NCBI GenBank assembly: GCA_021199495.1
Contig: JAJQHY010000039.1
Span: 34,034-98,033, forward strand
DNA length: 64,000 nt
Origin: Lachnospiraceae bacterium
GTDB lineage: Bacteria; Bacillota; Clostridia; Lachnospirales; Lachnospiraceae
Direction: 5' to 3'
Shown piece by piece: positions 55,674-64,000 of the stretch. The notes under the pieces were generated by a model. That model ran no database searches and was not told the origin of the DNA. It saw nothing but the letters and a program-made list of their open reading frames with translations. The translations under genes were made by a program, and so were the position numbers. Position 1 is the stretch's first letter. Each line of letters starts with the position of its first letter.

Positions 55674-56840
55674 CTAAATCTGCGCGTAGGTGTAGCTTTC
55701 CCTGGTGCTGATGGACCCGGACGAATACGTATCCTTCGACAGCATATTCCCGGCCTCGTCATAGGTATATTCCACCCGCGCAGTTTCCTTCTCATTTTTC
55801 AACGTGGTATCTGTCAGAAGAAGACCGTTCTCATCATACTCGTACTGATTTTCCGTCACGGTGTTCCCCACGGTATAAAGTCTTACAATCACCCTGCCGG
55901 CCTCATCATAGGTATATTCGTACTGATAGGCAATCTCGCCTTCATAATAGCAGACCTCCGTCAGCAGATTGCCGGCTTCATCGTAGGTACGGTCATAGCC
56001 GCTTTCCAGATACCCGGTGTAAAACTCCCGGTAAGTCAGCAGATTCCCGGCCTCGTCATAGGTTCTTTCCTGCCTGCCGTATTCCCCGCCGTTTATGATT
56101 TTGGAAGAGACAAGCAGATTCCCGGCCTCGTCATAAGTATACGCTGTCCGGCTCTCCTCAGCACCGTTGCTGTCATAAGAGATCTTAGCTGTCAGCCTGC
56201 CCGCCTCATCATAAAGATACTCCTCATGTACGGAAGCCGTGCCGTCCTCCTCATAATAACAATAGGAAATCAGATTCCCGCTCTCATCATAAACCGATTC
56301 CGTGCTGTGCGTCGCGGTCATGGTCTCCGTACCGCCGGCCTCATCTACCCAGAGGTAGGTGAGCTCATGGCCATTCTCATCGTAAGTGGCAGCGACGCTG
56401 TAAATCAGATCTGTATTCGCGTCATAAATCTGCTGCGCAACGATATTTCCCGCATCATCATAGGTATATTCAATCAGGAAGGTCTTCTGATTTTTATTAT
56501 AGCTGGTACGCTTCAGCAGACGGCCCAGCTCATCGTATTCATAAGCATAGGCGTACCAGAACGTAAGCGTCCCGTCCGTGTAGGTTTTCAAGTCCACCAG
56601 GTCGCCCAGCTCATCATAGGTATATACGGCTTTGGAAGTGGAAGCAGTCCCGCCTGAATAAGTCGTCTTCGTGTAAGAAGTCGCTTTCCAGACAGTATCC
56701 CCCTTCGCTCTGCCCTCCGAGAGTTCGGTCTCCATACATACAGCCTCCCTGGATACGGCCTTCACCGCATCCGACGCGGCCAGAATAAACATTCCTCCCA
56801 AAATCAGAACCGCCATAAACCCGCGAATTCTCATGCGCAT
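55674..56840 (-). CDS. small secreted YD-repeat (RHS-like) protein
   Basis: This 388-residue protein has a signal peptide (about 1-29) and then about 12 YD repeats of the form YTYDEAGN(L/M/I/V). It lacks the C-terminal toxin and shell sections of true RHS proteins, so it is a short repeat module only. It is presumably surface-exposed and may bind glycans or other partners. The start was set to ATG 56840 with AAGGAG nine bases upstream. It lies directly before the LTA-synthase-like gene in the direction of transcription, and after the spoIIIA operon. Confidence 0.75.
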   Translation of the reverse strand: MRMRIRGFMAVLILGGMFILAASDAVKAVSREAVCMETELSEGRAKGDTVWKATSYTKTTYSGGTASTSKAVYTYDELGDLVDLKTYTDGTLTFWYAYAYEYDELGRLLKRTSYNKNQKTFLIEYTYDDAGNIVAQQIYDANTDLIYSVAATYDENGHELTYLWVDEAGGTETMTATHSTESVYDESGNLISYCYYEEDGTASVHEEYLYDEAGRLTAKISYDSNGAEESRTAYTYDEAGNLLVSSKIINGGEYGRQERTYDEAGNLLTYREFYTGYLESGYDRTYDEAGNLLTEVCYYEGEIAYQYEYTYDEAGRVIVRLYTVGNTVTENQYEYDENGLLLTDTTLKNEKETARVEYTYDEAGNMLSKDTYSSGSISTRESYTYAQI

Positions 56841-57028
56841 AGAAAAAATCTCCTTTTCGTCAGTAATCTGCACTTTTCAAACTATAACGCATGTTCCATC
56901 CATGACGCAAGTATTTTTATTGTAATAGTTCAGAACAGTTACATTTATTTTACCGCTTCCCGCTTTGACACACAAGGCGGATTCCTTTAAGATTTTCTGA
57001 AGATTTCCTGTATGGAATCCGCCTCGCC

Positions 57029-57742
57029 CTAATCCGTCGCCACCGTGCTGATCACGATCTCATCCGCGTCGGCTCCGGTCTTTCTTTTCACGATATCCTC
57101 GATCTGCGCCAACTGCGCGTCCGTTAAGGACACCGCGTTGATCACCACATCCACGCCGTTATCTGAAATGCTGACGATACAGTCGGAAAAGCCCTTGGCC
57201 TGCAGTAGAATCTCAGCGCCGGTCTCCATGTCCGCCCGGTTGGTCATGGCGATGATGTCCTGAATGGCCTCCGCCTTCAGTTCATCCGTCACTTCGGTGC
57301 TTTCAATAATGGCGTACAGACTTTCCTCGTTTTTGGCCCGGGTCTGCTCCTTTAACAGCTTGGCGTCGTTGATGGTGGCTATTCCCACGGAAGAGGTATA
57401 CACGGTTTCCCCGGGAATCTCGTCAGAATCCGGCTCCACGCTTGTCATGGTGTCCTCTGAATAATTTTCAAGCTCCACCTCTGTCTGCGTATCCAGCTCC
57501 TCCATCAGAGCGGCCTGCTCCAGATCCTCGTCCGTGATATCCGACAGCACCGAGTCGTCATATTCTTCCAGCAGATCCTCGATCGAAAGCTGGTCACTGA
57601 TCAGGGTCTCATCGGAGACCTCCGCACTTGTCTGCAGAATCTCCTCCGTTGTCTCCCCCGCGAAATGAAGATAACCGGCAACCGCAATCATCACCGCCAG
57701 CGCTGTGATCATGACCTGATTTTTTCTTACCATGCTCTTCAA
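57029..57742 (-). CDS. spoIIIAH: stage III sporulation protein AH
   Basis: This 237-residue protein has one N-terminal membrane span (about 11-28). A variable acidic region precedes a C-terminal ring-forming domain (about 130-230; NRADMETGAEILLQAKGFSDCIV). SpoIIIAH meets the forespore protein SpoIIQ in the channel between mother cell and forespore. The start is TTG 57742, with GGAGGAG eight bases upstream; ATG 57733 is an alternative. It is the last gene of the operon, five bp after spoIIIAG. Confidence 0.92.
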   Translation of the reverse strand: MKSMVRKNQVMITALAVMIAVAGYLHFAGETTEEILQTSAEVSDETLISDQLSIEDLLEEYDDSVLSDITDEDLEQAALMEELDTQTEVELENYSEDTMTSVEPDSDEIPGETVYTSSVGIATINDAKLLKEQTRAKNEESLYAIIESTEVTDELKAEAIQDIIAMTNRADMETGAEILLQAKGFSDCIVSISDNGVDVVINAVSLTDAQLAQIEDIVKRKTGADADEIVISTVATD

Positions 57743-57747
57743 ATCCC

Positions 57748-58443
57748 TTACTCCTCCACTTTTTTCTTAACTACTTTTATCTTATGCGCGTCCAGATCAA
57801 ATAATACCTGCACCGCCTCCACAATATCCAGACGGACACTGCTGTCGTCTCCGCCCTCGGCCATCACCAGCACGCCCTGCACCCTCGGCAGCGTCGTCTG
57901 CACCACATAGGGATTCCCGTCCGCTCCGTAAATAACCGTCCGCGTCACATCCTCAGTTGTTTCCTCCCTCGTCCCGCCCTGCGAATCCGCCTCCGAAAGG
58001 CTCGTTGACTGGGAGGACTTTTCCTCATAGAGGACCTCCTGCTCTCCGGATTTGAGCGTTACCCAGGCCTCCACCTCTCCGGCCCCGTCCATCTGCGACA
58101 GATACGCGGTCAGCTTCTTTGACAGGTACTCTGCGTAATCCTCTTCATTCCCTGTCACGACAGAATAGCCCTGGGCCGTTTGTGCTGCGCCTTCTGTGCT
58201 GTCTGAAGACTCTCCGGAGTCACTCGCCTCCTTCCCGGTCAGACTCTGAAAAATGCCCGCACCCGAATCGTCCGTACGCTCCGACTTCGACCCCGGCCAG
58301 AATAAAAGCATCAGCAAAAGCCCCGCCAGCAGAAAAATCAGCCATTTTTCCTTCGCCGTCATGGGTCTGTGCTCTTTATCTTCAGTTAAATAACGACCTG
58401 CCCACTCTCTGAGTTTATTTCCGATTTGTACCAGCTTTTCCAT
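57748..58443 (-). CDS. spoIIIAG: stage III sporulation protein AG
   Basis: This 231-residue protein has one membrane span (about 34-50) and a C-terminal ring-building motif domain (YAEYLSKKLTAYLSQMDGAGEVEAWVTLK). In the sporulation channel SpoIIIAG forms a large ring. The start was set to ATG 58443 with GGGAGGTGG upstream; a longer frame is not supported. It follows spoIIIAF by 66 bp. Confidence 0.92.
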   Translation of the reverse strand: MEKLVQIGNKLREWAGRYLTEDKEHRPMTAKEKWLIFLLAGLLLMLLFWPGSKSERTDDSGAGIFQSLTGKEASDSGESSDSTEGAAQTAQGYSVVTGNEEDYAEYLSKKLTAYLSQMDGAGEVEAWVTLKSGEQEVLYEEKSSQSTSLSEADSQGGTREETTEDVTRTVIYGADGNPYVVQTTLPRVQGVLVMAEGGDDSSVRLDIVEAVQVLFDLDAHKIKVVKKKVEE

Positions 58444-58509
58444 CCCCTTCCACCTCCCAAGTTTTGCCAGCCCGCGCAGCTGTATTTTCCGCTGCACCTG
58501 CTGGCCCGT

Positions 58510-58866
58510 TTACTCCCCTCCTATCTCTATTTCCTCCACCACGATTTCGGGAATTTCCTCCACCAAAGGCACCCCGATCTCCACAGCCCCTGCATTTTTC
58601 TCCGTATCCTCCTCCCATTCCGTCACATTCCCGGCGTTCTCCTCCACCAGGCTCTCTGCAGCGCTCGCCTCCCCCTCCAGCCAGGAAAGCCACGTGTCCT
58701 CAGAAAGACGCCCCGTCAGCCTGAGTATCCCCGCAACCAGACTGCACGCGATGAGCAGCCCCGTCACCAGCCTGATAAACCGCTCATACTCCTTTCCCCC
58801 GCCTAAAAGCTGCAGAAAGTCGATGAGAAGCACGAGGATTACTGCGGTTCTGATAATTGAAATCAT
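58510..58866 (-). CDS. spoIIIAF: stage III sporulation protein AF (short form)
   Basis: This 118-residue protein has two membrane spans (about 1-19 and 29-49) and a short acidic tail. Bacillus SpoIIIAF is about 206 residues and has an extra ring-forming domain, which looks reduced here. The start was set to ATG 58866 with AGGAGG upstream. A longer open frame upstream is an artefact of high GC and overlaps spoIIIAE. The place in the operon (after AE, before AG) fits. Confidence 0.82.
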   Translation of the reverse strand: MISIIRTAVILVLLIDFLQLLGGGKEYERFIRLVTGLLIACSLVAGILRLTGRLSEDTWLSWLEGEASAAESLVEENAGNVTEWEEDTEKNAGAVEIGVPLVEEIPEIVVEEIEIGGE

Positions 58867-58925
58867 ATTTGCCTCCTGCTGCATGTTGAATAAAATGAAT
58901 ACATTGTCGTACGGGGACACAATGG

Positions 58926-59963
58926 TCAATACATAAGTCTCAGATTCGTCGTGCACACCGCCAGAATCACCCAGACTAAAAACAGCAGCATGGCCAGCCC
59001 GGACACCTTCATCAGATACTCCACACTCGTCCCGCTCTCCTCCACACTCCACCCCAGCTCCCCGGCCCCCAAAAGACTCATCAACGCAGCCGAAAGCCGC
59101 AGCGACAACTGAAATACGAAAAGCCTGCACAGTGGATACGCCGCCGCCAGAGCAAGCGCCGCCACACCCAGCACCCCGATCGTATTCTTCAAAAGCACCG
59201 CCGAGCCGGTAAGCAGATCCCATGTACTCCCGGCGATGCTTCCCACACCCGGAATCATCTGCGCCGCCTTCTGCACCGTCCCCATTTTCAGCGCGTCCGC
59301 GTACGGAAGCACCAGCGACTGCAGAAAGCCCAGGCCGGTGACACCGCCCAGCAATGCTTTGCAGATAAACCCAAAGCCCTTTTCCATCAGCTTTAAAATC
59401 CGCTCCAACCGCTCCTTCTGCCAGAACCCGGCCAGAATCACCAGCAGAAAATGAACCTCTAAAAGCGGCAGCAAAATCTGCAGCAGCAGACGCTCCGCAA
59501 TGTAAATTACCAAGGATAACAGGGAAATATACCCCGCGGCGGTGCCCGTGCCGGACACGGTCGTCAGCACAACAGAAAAAACCGGTACAAAGAAGCTGCC
59601 AAAGCTTACCATGGTATTGATCAACTCCCTGCTCATGTCAAGCGCTTCCTCAAACAAAATCATGAGCTGCCCGGCCAGCAGAAGCCGGACAATGTATCCG
59701 CCGATCAGCCCCGCCTGTCCTTCCTTTAAGGTCTCGTCCAGGATTTTTAAGACCGCCGCGCCGATCCCTAACAGCAAAAAGGAAAGCAGTACCGATTTTA
59801 AAAACACAAACGGGCTGCCCAGCGTATGCAGAACCGCCGCGGCCAACAGGCGAAACGCCTCCGACATCTCGCCGGCCTTAAGCGCCTGCGTAAGCGCATC
59901 TGTATCCATCGAAAAGCCTGAAAACCACTGCGCCGCGCTTTCATACAAATCCGACTCCGTCAT
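58926..59963 (-). CDS. spoIIIAE: stage III sporulation protein AE
   Basis: This 345-residue polytopic membrane protein has about seven hydrophobic stretches and the conserved GTVQKAAQMIPGVGSIAGSTWD segment. SpoIIIAE is a channel core component needed for forespore engulfment-stage development. The start was set to ATG 59963, overlapping the spoIIIAD stop by four bases (ATGA), a coupling sign; GGAG lies upstream. An earlier open frame inside spoIIIAD is not real. Confidence 0.93.
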   Translation of the reverse strand: MTESDLYESAAQWFSGFSMDTDALTQALKAGEMSEAFRLLAAAVLHTLGSPFVFLKSVLLSFLLLGIGAAVLKILDETLKEGQAGLIGGYIVRLLLAGQLMILFEEALDMSRELINTMVSFGSFFVPVFSVVLTTVSGTGTAAGYISLLSLVIYIAERLLLQILLPLLEVHFLLVILAGFWQKERLERILKLMEKGFGFICKALLGGVTGLGFLQSLVLPYADALKMGTVQKAAQMIPGVGSIAGSTWDLLTGSAVLLKNTIGVLGVAALALAAAYPLCRLFVFQLSLRLSAALMSLLGAGELGWSVEESGTSVEYLMKVSGLAMLLFLVWVILAVCTTNLRLMY

Positions 59964-60346
59964 TGTCCCAGCTCCAGAATAAAATTGATCAGCTCCAGCA
60001 GTACCGGGAAGCCCACGGATAAAACCGCCAGCTTTCCCGCTAACGTCACCTGCCCCGCCAGGGCCAGACAGCCGCTCTCTTTGCACAGAGACGCCATGAT
60101 TTCACAAAGGCACGAAATACCGATGATGCGGACCAGAATGCGCAGAAGGGAGGAGCTGCCCGCCGCCCTGATCCACACGTCCTGCACCTGCGCGATCATT
60201 TCAGTCAGATCCCGAAGCACATATGCCGCCAGGATACACGCAAGCGCCGCACTGACCCACAGACTATATTCCGGCTTCGCGGATTTTAATAAAATGACGA
60301 CGAGCAGACCACAGAACGCGAAAGCCGCGATTTTCAGAATATCCAT
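59960..60346 (-). CDS. spoIIIAD: stage III sporulation protein AD
   Basis: This 128-residue protein has about four membrane spans. AC and AD resemble each other, and AD is the longer of the two. GGAGGTGACG precedes ATG 60346. The stop overlaps spoIIIAE. Confidence 0.92.
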   Translation of the reverse strand: MDILKIAAFAFCGLLVVILLKSAKPEYSLWVSAALACILAAYVLRDLTEMIAQVQDVWIRAAGSSSLLRILVRIIGISCLCEIMASLCKESGCLALAGQVTLAGKLAVLSVGFPVLLELINFILELGQ

Positions 60347-60410
60347 CCAAACGTCACCTCCCCTCTTGTCCCCTGCAGCAAACGATGACAGAATCTGAAA
60401 TCATGACAGT

Positions 60411-60605
60411 TCAGAACGAAAACAGTGCCTGAATCGTCTCAAAGAGATCGTAAATATACGGCACAATCCACCCCAGCACCAGCACGAGCGCCGCCAGACT
60501 CAGTAAAAATGCATGCTCCTCTCTTCCGCTGTGCTTGAGCACCTGGGACAGCAGGGACACCAGAATCCCCACAGCGGCGATCCGAAAAATCAGGCTGATT
60601 TCCAT
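60411..60605 (-). CDS. spoIIIAC: stage III sporulation protein AC
   Basis: This 64-residue protein has two membrane spans, with a conserved SQVLKHSGREEHAFLLSLA segment between them. GGAGGGG precedes ATG 60605. The length is standard for SpoIIIAC. It is placed between AB and AD as in Bacillus. Confidence 0.93.
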   Translation of the reverse strand: MEISLIFRIAAVGILVSLLSQVLKHSGREEHAFLLSLAALVLVLGWIVPYIYDLFETIQALFSF

Positions 60606-60683
60606 CTTCCCCTCCTACCTGTTTCAGCAGGTTAAAAAGCTTTCGCACAGGCTTTTAGCCTTTCATCCGACCGACTGCGGCAG

Positions 60684-61202
60684 CTACCACATCAGCAGAC
60701 ACCATACAGCGCCCGCGCAGACTCCCGCCGCCAAAAGCGGCCGCCTTTCCTGCCGGTATTTTTCCTCCATCGCGGCGCATATTTTCTCAATCTGCTGTGC
60801 CCGCAGTTCCAGCCTTCTTTGCTCTTCCAAAGGAAGCGGAGCCATATCCGCAAACGCCCCGCACCAGAGATCCATCACCGCTCCCGGAAGCGCATATGAC
60901 CGTAAGCACGCGCGGCTTTCCTCCTTCCAGAGCGTTCCCAGGTCAGAGGTCTGACGGCTCTTTAATGCGGCCGCGATCTTTGCGTATAATTCAGACAGGA
61001 TGCCCGCCTCTTCCTTACCAAGCGTCTCAAAGGCTTCTTCCAGAGGAAGCTGCCAGCGGCTGATATAAAAACCCAGCCTTTTTAAGCCCTCCGCCATCTT
61101 ACTCATGCATAAAAGCCGCCTGCTGCGTTCGATAAGGAAACTGTTGGTAAGTCCCAGGGAGGATATAATAATCCAGAACGCCAATATCATTTTCAAAATC
61201 AT
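60684..61202 (-). CDS. spoIIIAB: stage III sporulation protein AB
   Basis: This protein of about 172 residues has an N-terminal span and a helical body related to type II secretion pilot proteins, ending in a second hydrophobic helix. In Bacillus it supports the SpoIIIA channel. The start is uncertain: ATG 61202 aligns with the family; ATG 61211 (AGGA upstream) adds three residues. An open frame from 61364 inside spoIIIAA is not supported. Confidence 0.88.
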   Translation of the reverse strand: MILKMILAFWIIISSLGLTNSFLIERSRRLLCMSKMAEGLKRLGFYISRWQLPLEEAFETLGKEEAGILSELYAKIAAALKSRQTSDLGTLWKEESRACLRSYALPGAVMDLWCGAFADMAPLPLEEQRRLELRAQQIEKICAAMEEKYRQERRPLLAAGVCAGAVWCLLMW

Positions 61203-61248
61203 TTCACCCATTTTTCCTGCAATGTCTTCCCTGTCCGCGGCAATCGGA

Positions 61249-62145
61249 TCACAAGAGCCGCACACCTTCCCTGTCCCATATACCCGCCGTTCTGTAAACG
61301 CCGTCCGCCCTTTGCAGCACCAGAAAGCGCTCAAAAATCTTCGTCCTGCAAAGCTCCCTTCCAAAGGGCTTAGCGGTCAGCTGCGCATAGCTGTCACAGT
61401 GATGTGTCGCCAGCAGATGAACGCCGCAGCCGTACAGGCGCTTCAATGCCTCCAGATCCCGCTCCCCGTAAATCTCATCTACCGCCACAACCTGCGGTCC
61501 CAGGCTCCTTAACGCCATTTCCATCGCCTGCTCCCGCTTACAGCCCGCGATCACATCCGTCCGCTTCCCGATCAAAAGACTGGCCTGGCCCTGATAAAGT
61601 GCAGCAATCTCCTCCCGCTCGTCGATCAGGCTCACCTGAAGCCCGGGGCTGAAGTCATTTCCGTCGGAAATGTTTCTCACCAGGTCGCGGAGCATGGTGG
61701 TCTTGCCCATCCCCGGAGGCGCTAAAATCAATGTGTTTAAAAAGCGTCCCTCCCCATACAGCTCCCCAAGCAGCCCGTCAGAAACTCCCGGGATTTCATG
61801 CGCGATCCTGATATGCAGACTCTGCATATGACAAAAGCCCAGGAAGGCACCCTCCCCGTCAAACGCGGCCTGTCCGCCCACACCGATCCGATGTCCGCCA
61901 CGCACGGTAAAATAGCCGTTTTTTAACTCCTGCTGATAAGCATGTATCCCAAACCCGGTCAGCCACTGCGCAATTTTATTCAAATCCTGCGGCGTGACCT
62001 TTCCATTTTCCAGAAGCCGCTCCTTACCGTCATATTTTAAGGAAAGCGGTGCTCCCGCCCGAAGCCGCACCTCCTGCAGGCGCTCCTTTTCATATCCTTC
62101 CAGATTCCACTTTTCTATGTATGCCTCCGGCAATAAATCACGCAT
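61249..62145 (-). CDS. spoIIIAA: stage III sporulation protein AA (ATPase)
   Basis: This 298-residue AAA-type ATPase resembles type II/IV secretion ATPases. Walker A is APPGMGKTTMLRDL, with Walker B VVAVDEIYGERD. It powers the mother-cell-to-forespore channel. ATG 62145 has AGGAAG upstream. It is the first gene of the spoIIIA operon, which here is complete from AA to AH on one strand. Confidence 0.95.
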   Translation of the reverse strand: MRDLLPEAYIEKWNLEGYEKERLQEVRLRAGAPLSLKYDGKERLLENGKVTPQDLNKIAQWLTGFGIHAYQQELKNGYFTVRGGHRIGVGGQAAFDGEGAFLGFCHMQSLHIRIAHEIPGVSDGLLGELYGEGRFLNTLILAPPGMGKTTMLRDLVRNISDGNDFSPGLQVSLIDEREEIAALYQGQASLLIGKRTDVIAGCKREQAMEMALRSLGPQVVAVDEIYGERDLEALKRLYGCGVHLLATHHCDSYAQLTAKPFGRELCRTKIFERFLVLQRADGVYRTAGIWDREGVRLL

Positions 62146-62216
62146 CTGCTTCCTGTCCTTCCATTTCCAAGAGATATGGCGCGTATGTTTTTCAAAGGTG
62201 CATCCCCACCTGCTTC

Positions 62217-62244
62217 ATTCTATGAGACAAGTTTCATTTTATGC
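62217..62244 (-). promoter_or_regulatory. candidate sigma-E promoter of spoIIIA
   Basis: On the minus strand CATAGAAT (62224-62217) matches the sigma-E -10 CATACANT at seven of eight positions. GCATAAA (62244-62238) upstream resembles the -35, with a spacer one base short of usual. It lies 75-100 bp before spoIIIAA. Confidence 0.45.
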
Positions 62245-62290
62245 ACAAAAAATGAGCAGTGGCCCTGCCCAACCGCCCAATCCGCCGGGT

Positions 62291-62333
62291 ACACAAAAAT
62301 ACCGCATCAGGAGACATCCTCAACGCGGTATTT
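62291..62333 (-). terminator. terminator of the MalFG-type permease operon
   Basis: AAATACCGC and GCGGTATTT pair around a 19-base loop that contains a further AGGA/TCCT stem. A TTGTG run follows on the minus strand. It lies 50 bp after the MalG-type stop. The plus-strand side is also T-rich. Confidence 0.7.
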
Positions 62334-62382
62334 CCATATTTTTTAAATTTTTCAAAATCACAGGTATTCCTGCATTGCTCTC

Positions 62383-63267
62383 TTATCCCTTGACAGCGCC
62401 GCCGACACCCTCTACATAGTACTTCTGTGTACACATGAAAAGGATGGCTACCGGAATGGAGATCAGGACAGCACCCGCCGCAAAGCTGGTAAACCACTGC
62501 GCGATATATTCCTCATCCAGCATCTGGTAAAGACCGATCGCAACCGTATAATAATCCGCATTGGCGCCGCATAAAACCTTCGCCAGCATGAAATCCTTGA
62601 ACGGTCCCGCAAAGGAGGTCAGCATCGTATAAACAATAATCGGTTTGCTCAGCGGCATGATTATCTTCGTCAGTACCTGAAACTTGGAGGCTCCGTCCAG
62701 CATCGCCGCCTCATCCAGGGAAATGGGAATGGTATCAAAGAAGCCTTTTGCAATATGATATCCCAGACCAGCACCGCCCGCATAAACCGCAATCATGGCC
62801 ACACGCAGCATGGGACCGTCCGTCCATCCCAGCATCTTGACAATATAATAAACCGCGATCATGGACATAAAGCCCGGAAACAGATTCACGACCATCCCAA
62901 CATTCATCAGTCCCTTCCTGCCCCTGAAGCGCAATCTGGAAAACGTATATGCCACCGCCACAACAAAGAAGGTGGAAATCAGACAGTTCGCCGCAGCCAC
63001 AATAAAAGTATTAAACACCATCTTCGGAAAATTAAAGACACTCGTATCCGTAAACAGCTTGATGTAATTATCCAGTGTATAGCTGGTGGGGAAAAACGTA
63101 GCGCTGTAGGAGCCCTTTGTCGCCCGGAAACTGGTCAGCACCACCCACACGATGGGAATCAGCCAGACAAAGGATAAAACCGCCAGAAATATATGGGCTG
63201 CTGCCACTTTCAGCTTTTTATGCAAAGGATATTTCCAGAACGAACGGCCGGTATACTCTTTTTTCAT
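62383..63267 (-). CDS. maltose/maltodextrin-type ABC permease, MalG class
   Basis: This 294-residue six-span permease has the EAA motif LDEAAMLDGASKFQVLTKIIMP. It ends with the MalG-like segment CTQKYYVEGVGGAVKG. ATG 63267 overlaps the MalF-type stop by four bases. Ends of this kind are typical of maltose or other alpha-glucan systems, but the substrate is not certain. It belongs to an operon whose upstream part lies beyond the right edge. Confidence 0.92.
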   Translation of the reverse strand: MKKEYTGRSFWKYPLHKKLKVAAAHIFLAVLSFVWLIPIVWVVLTSFRATKGSYSATFFPTSYTLDNYIKLFTDTSVFNFPKMVFNTFIVAAANCLISTFFVVAVAYTFSRLRFRGRKGLMNVGMVVNLFPGFMSMIAVYYIVKMLGWTDGPMLRVAMIAVYAGGAGLGYHIAKGFFDTIPISLDEAAMLDGASKFQVLTKIIMPLSKPIIVYTMLTSFAGPFKDFMLAKVLCGANADYYTVAIGLYQMLDEEYIAQWFTSFAAGAVLISIPVAILFMCTQKYYVEGVGGAVKG

Positions 63268-64000
63268 CGAAATTCCTCCTCATTCCTGTTGGACGCACTG
63301 AGCCGGAAAGTCAGAAGCGATACCACAGACAGCACCAGAAATGTCATGATACCAATCACCGCGCCTACATTATAATACTTATTGTCGATGGTCAGCTTAT
63401 ACAGCCAGGTAACCAGCAGGTCCGTGTCACCGGCTGTTGAGCCAAGTGCTCTCGGAAGTCCTCCGGACGTCAGGAAGATCACGTTGAAATTATTCACATT
63501 CCCGGTAAAGGTCGTAATCAGGTAAGGTGTCGTCACAAAAAGCATATATGGCAGTGTAATCTTTCTGAAAATGACAAAGGAGCTGGCGCCGTCGATACGG
63601 GCGGCTTCATACTGTTCCTCCGGAATATTCTGTAAAATACCGGTCATCTGCAGAAGGCCATATGGCACGCCCACCCACACATTGATGATAATGACCGTGA
63701 CCCTCGCCCAAAGCGTGTTGGTGAAAAACGGAAGAGATTCTGAGGCCCCGATAATCCCCCAGTTGCGCAGTAAAACATTCACCGCACCCTCCGGCTGCAG
63801 CATCTGTTGAATAACCAATAGCGTCACAAAATGTGGAACTGCCACCGTCAGTACAAAGAAAAACCGCCACATCTTTTTGAGCCTGGTCTCTTTCCAGTTA
63901 ATCAAAAGGGCCAGCAACATGCCCAGAATATAGTTGGTAAACGTCGCCACAACCGCCCAGATCAGCGTCCAGCGCAGCACAGCCCAGAAGGTCTGTCCCA
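63264..64000 (-). CDS. ABC permease, MalF class (5' end beyond the right edge)
   Basis: About 245 C-terminal residues are in the window. The frame is open to the right edge (GQTFWAVLRWTLIWAVVATF), so no start is visible. The EAA motif YEAARIDGASSFVIFRKITLP and a conserved IINVWVGVPYGLLQMTGIL segment mark a MalF-type permease. The last four bases overlap the MalG gene. Confidence 0.9.
   Translation of the reverse strand, partial: GQTFWAVLRWTLIWAVVATFTNYILGMLLALLINWKETRLKKMWRFFFVLTVAVPHFVTLLVIQQMLQPEGAVNVLLRNWGIIGASESLPFFTNTLWARVTVIIINVWVGVPYGLLQMTGILQNIPEEQYEAARIDGASSFVIFRKITLPYMLFVTTPYLITTFTGNVNNFNVIFLTSGGLPRALGSTAGDTDLLVTWLYKLTIDNKYYNVGAVIGIMTFLVLSVVSLLTFRLSASNRNEEEFR

Noticed and set aside
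58867-59223. Longer spoIIIAF extending to 59223
   Set aside because: The extra part is antisense-like, Gly/Cys-rich, and overlaps spoIIIAE out of frame. The ATG at 58866 has AGGAGG and matches the family start.

Overview
The window looks like a chromosomal segment from a spore-forming Clostridia member, most likely Lachnospiraceae. The basis is a complete spoIIIAA-AH operon, Rex, alr-ndoA synteny, strong AGGAGG-type ribosome binding sites, moderate GC content, and the gut-type carbohydrate transport and pectin-degradation genes. Most genes lie on the minus strand. I saw no rRNA, tRNA, CRISPR array or insertion sequence.

Layout. 1-7906 (minus) is housekeeping: the 5' end of a DNA translocase (FtsK/SpoIIIE), a ClpP-like TepA protease, a membrane protein with a GtrB-type glycosyltransferase, YebC, a CBS/CorC protein, an NdoA/MazF RNase, alanine racemase and Rex. 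Rex has a recognisable operator at its own promoter. 8210-20005 holds an ABC-F protein, then two ABC exporter half-transporters that look like a heterodimer pair. They are separated by a cytosolic rhamnogalacturonan lyase (PL11) and a large transglutaminase-like protein. 20243-25560 is accessory: a MazEF pair, a beta-propeller sugar-lyase-like protein, an Rpn-type nuclease, and a sigma-factor-like gene split by one in-frame TAG. Three near-identical terminator hairpins punctuate this stretch.

25645-41984 is a carbohydrate-uptake block: an AraC regulator, two complete sets of ABC permeases with two very different binding proteins, a DUF5696 protein, an NHL-propeller/TPR/Yip1 membrane protein, a YesL-like DUF624 protein and a GntR regulator. 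No dedicated ATPase is present, so a shared MsmX-type ATPase encoded elsewhere is presumably used. YesL, PL11 and LplABC-like transporters together suggest rhamnogalacturonan or another complex glycan, but the substrate is inferred.

42164-43207 (plus) carries three small genes, the first a Cys/Gly-rich protein with a sigma-K-like promoter. 43255-53140 (minus) holds leuS, coaX, a 2-isopropylmalate synthase fused to a C-terminal AraC-type DNA-binding domain, a YfhO-like membrane protein and prfC. 53315-56840 encodes an LTA-synthase-like protein and a secreted YD-repeat protein. 57029-62145 is the spoIIIA operon. The right edge holds a MalG-type permease and a truncated MalF-type permease.

The most unusual item is the LeuA-AraC fusion, a leucine-biosynthesis enzyme that seems to carry its own DNA-binding module. 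Next are the DUF5696/NHL-Yip1 double-transporter block with its oversized binding protein, and a shared TCATGA-N11-TCATGA motif upstream of an ABC exporter gene and in the PL11/transglutaminase divergent region.
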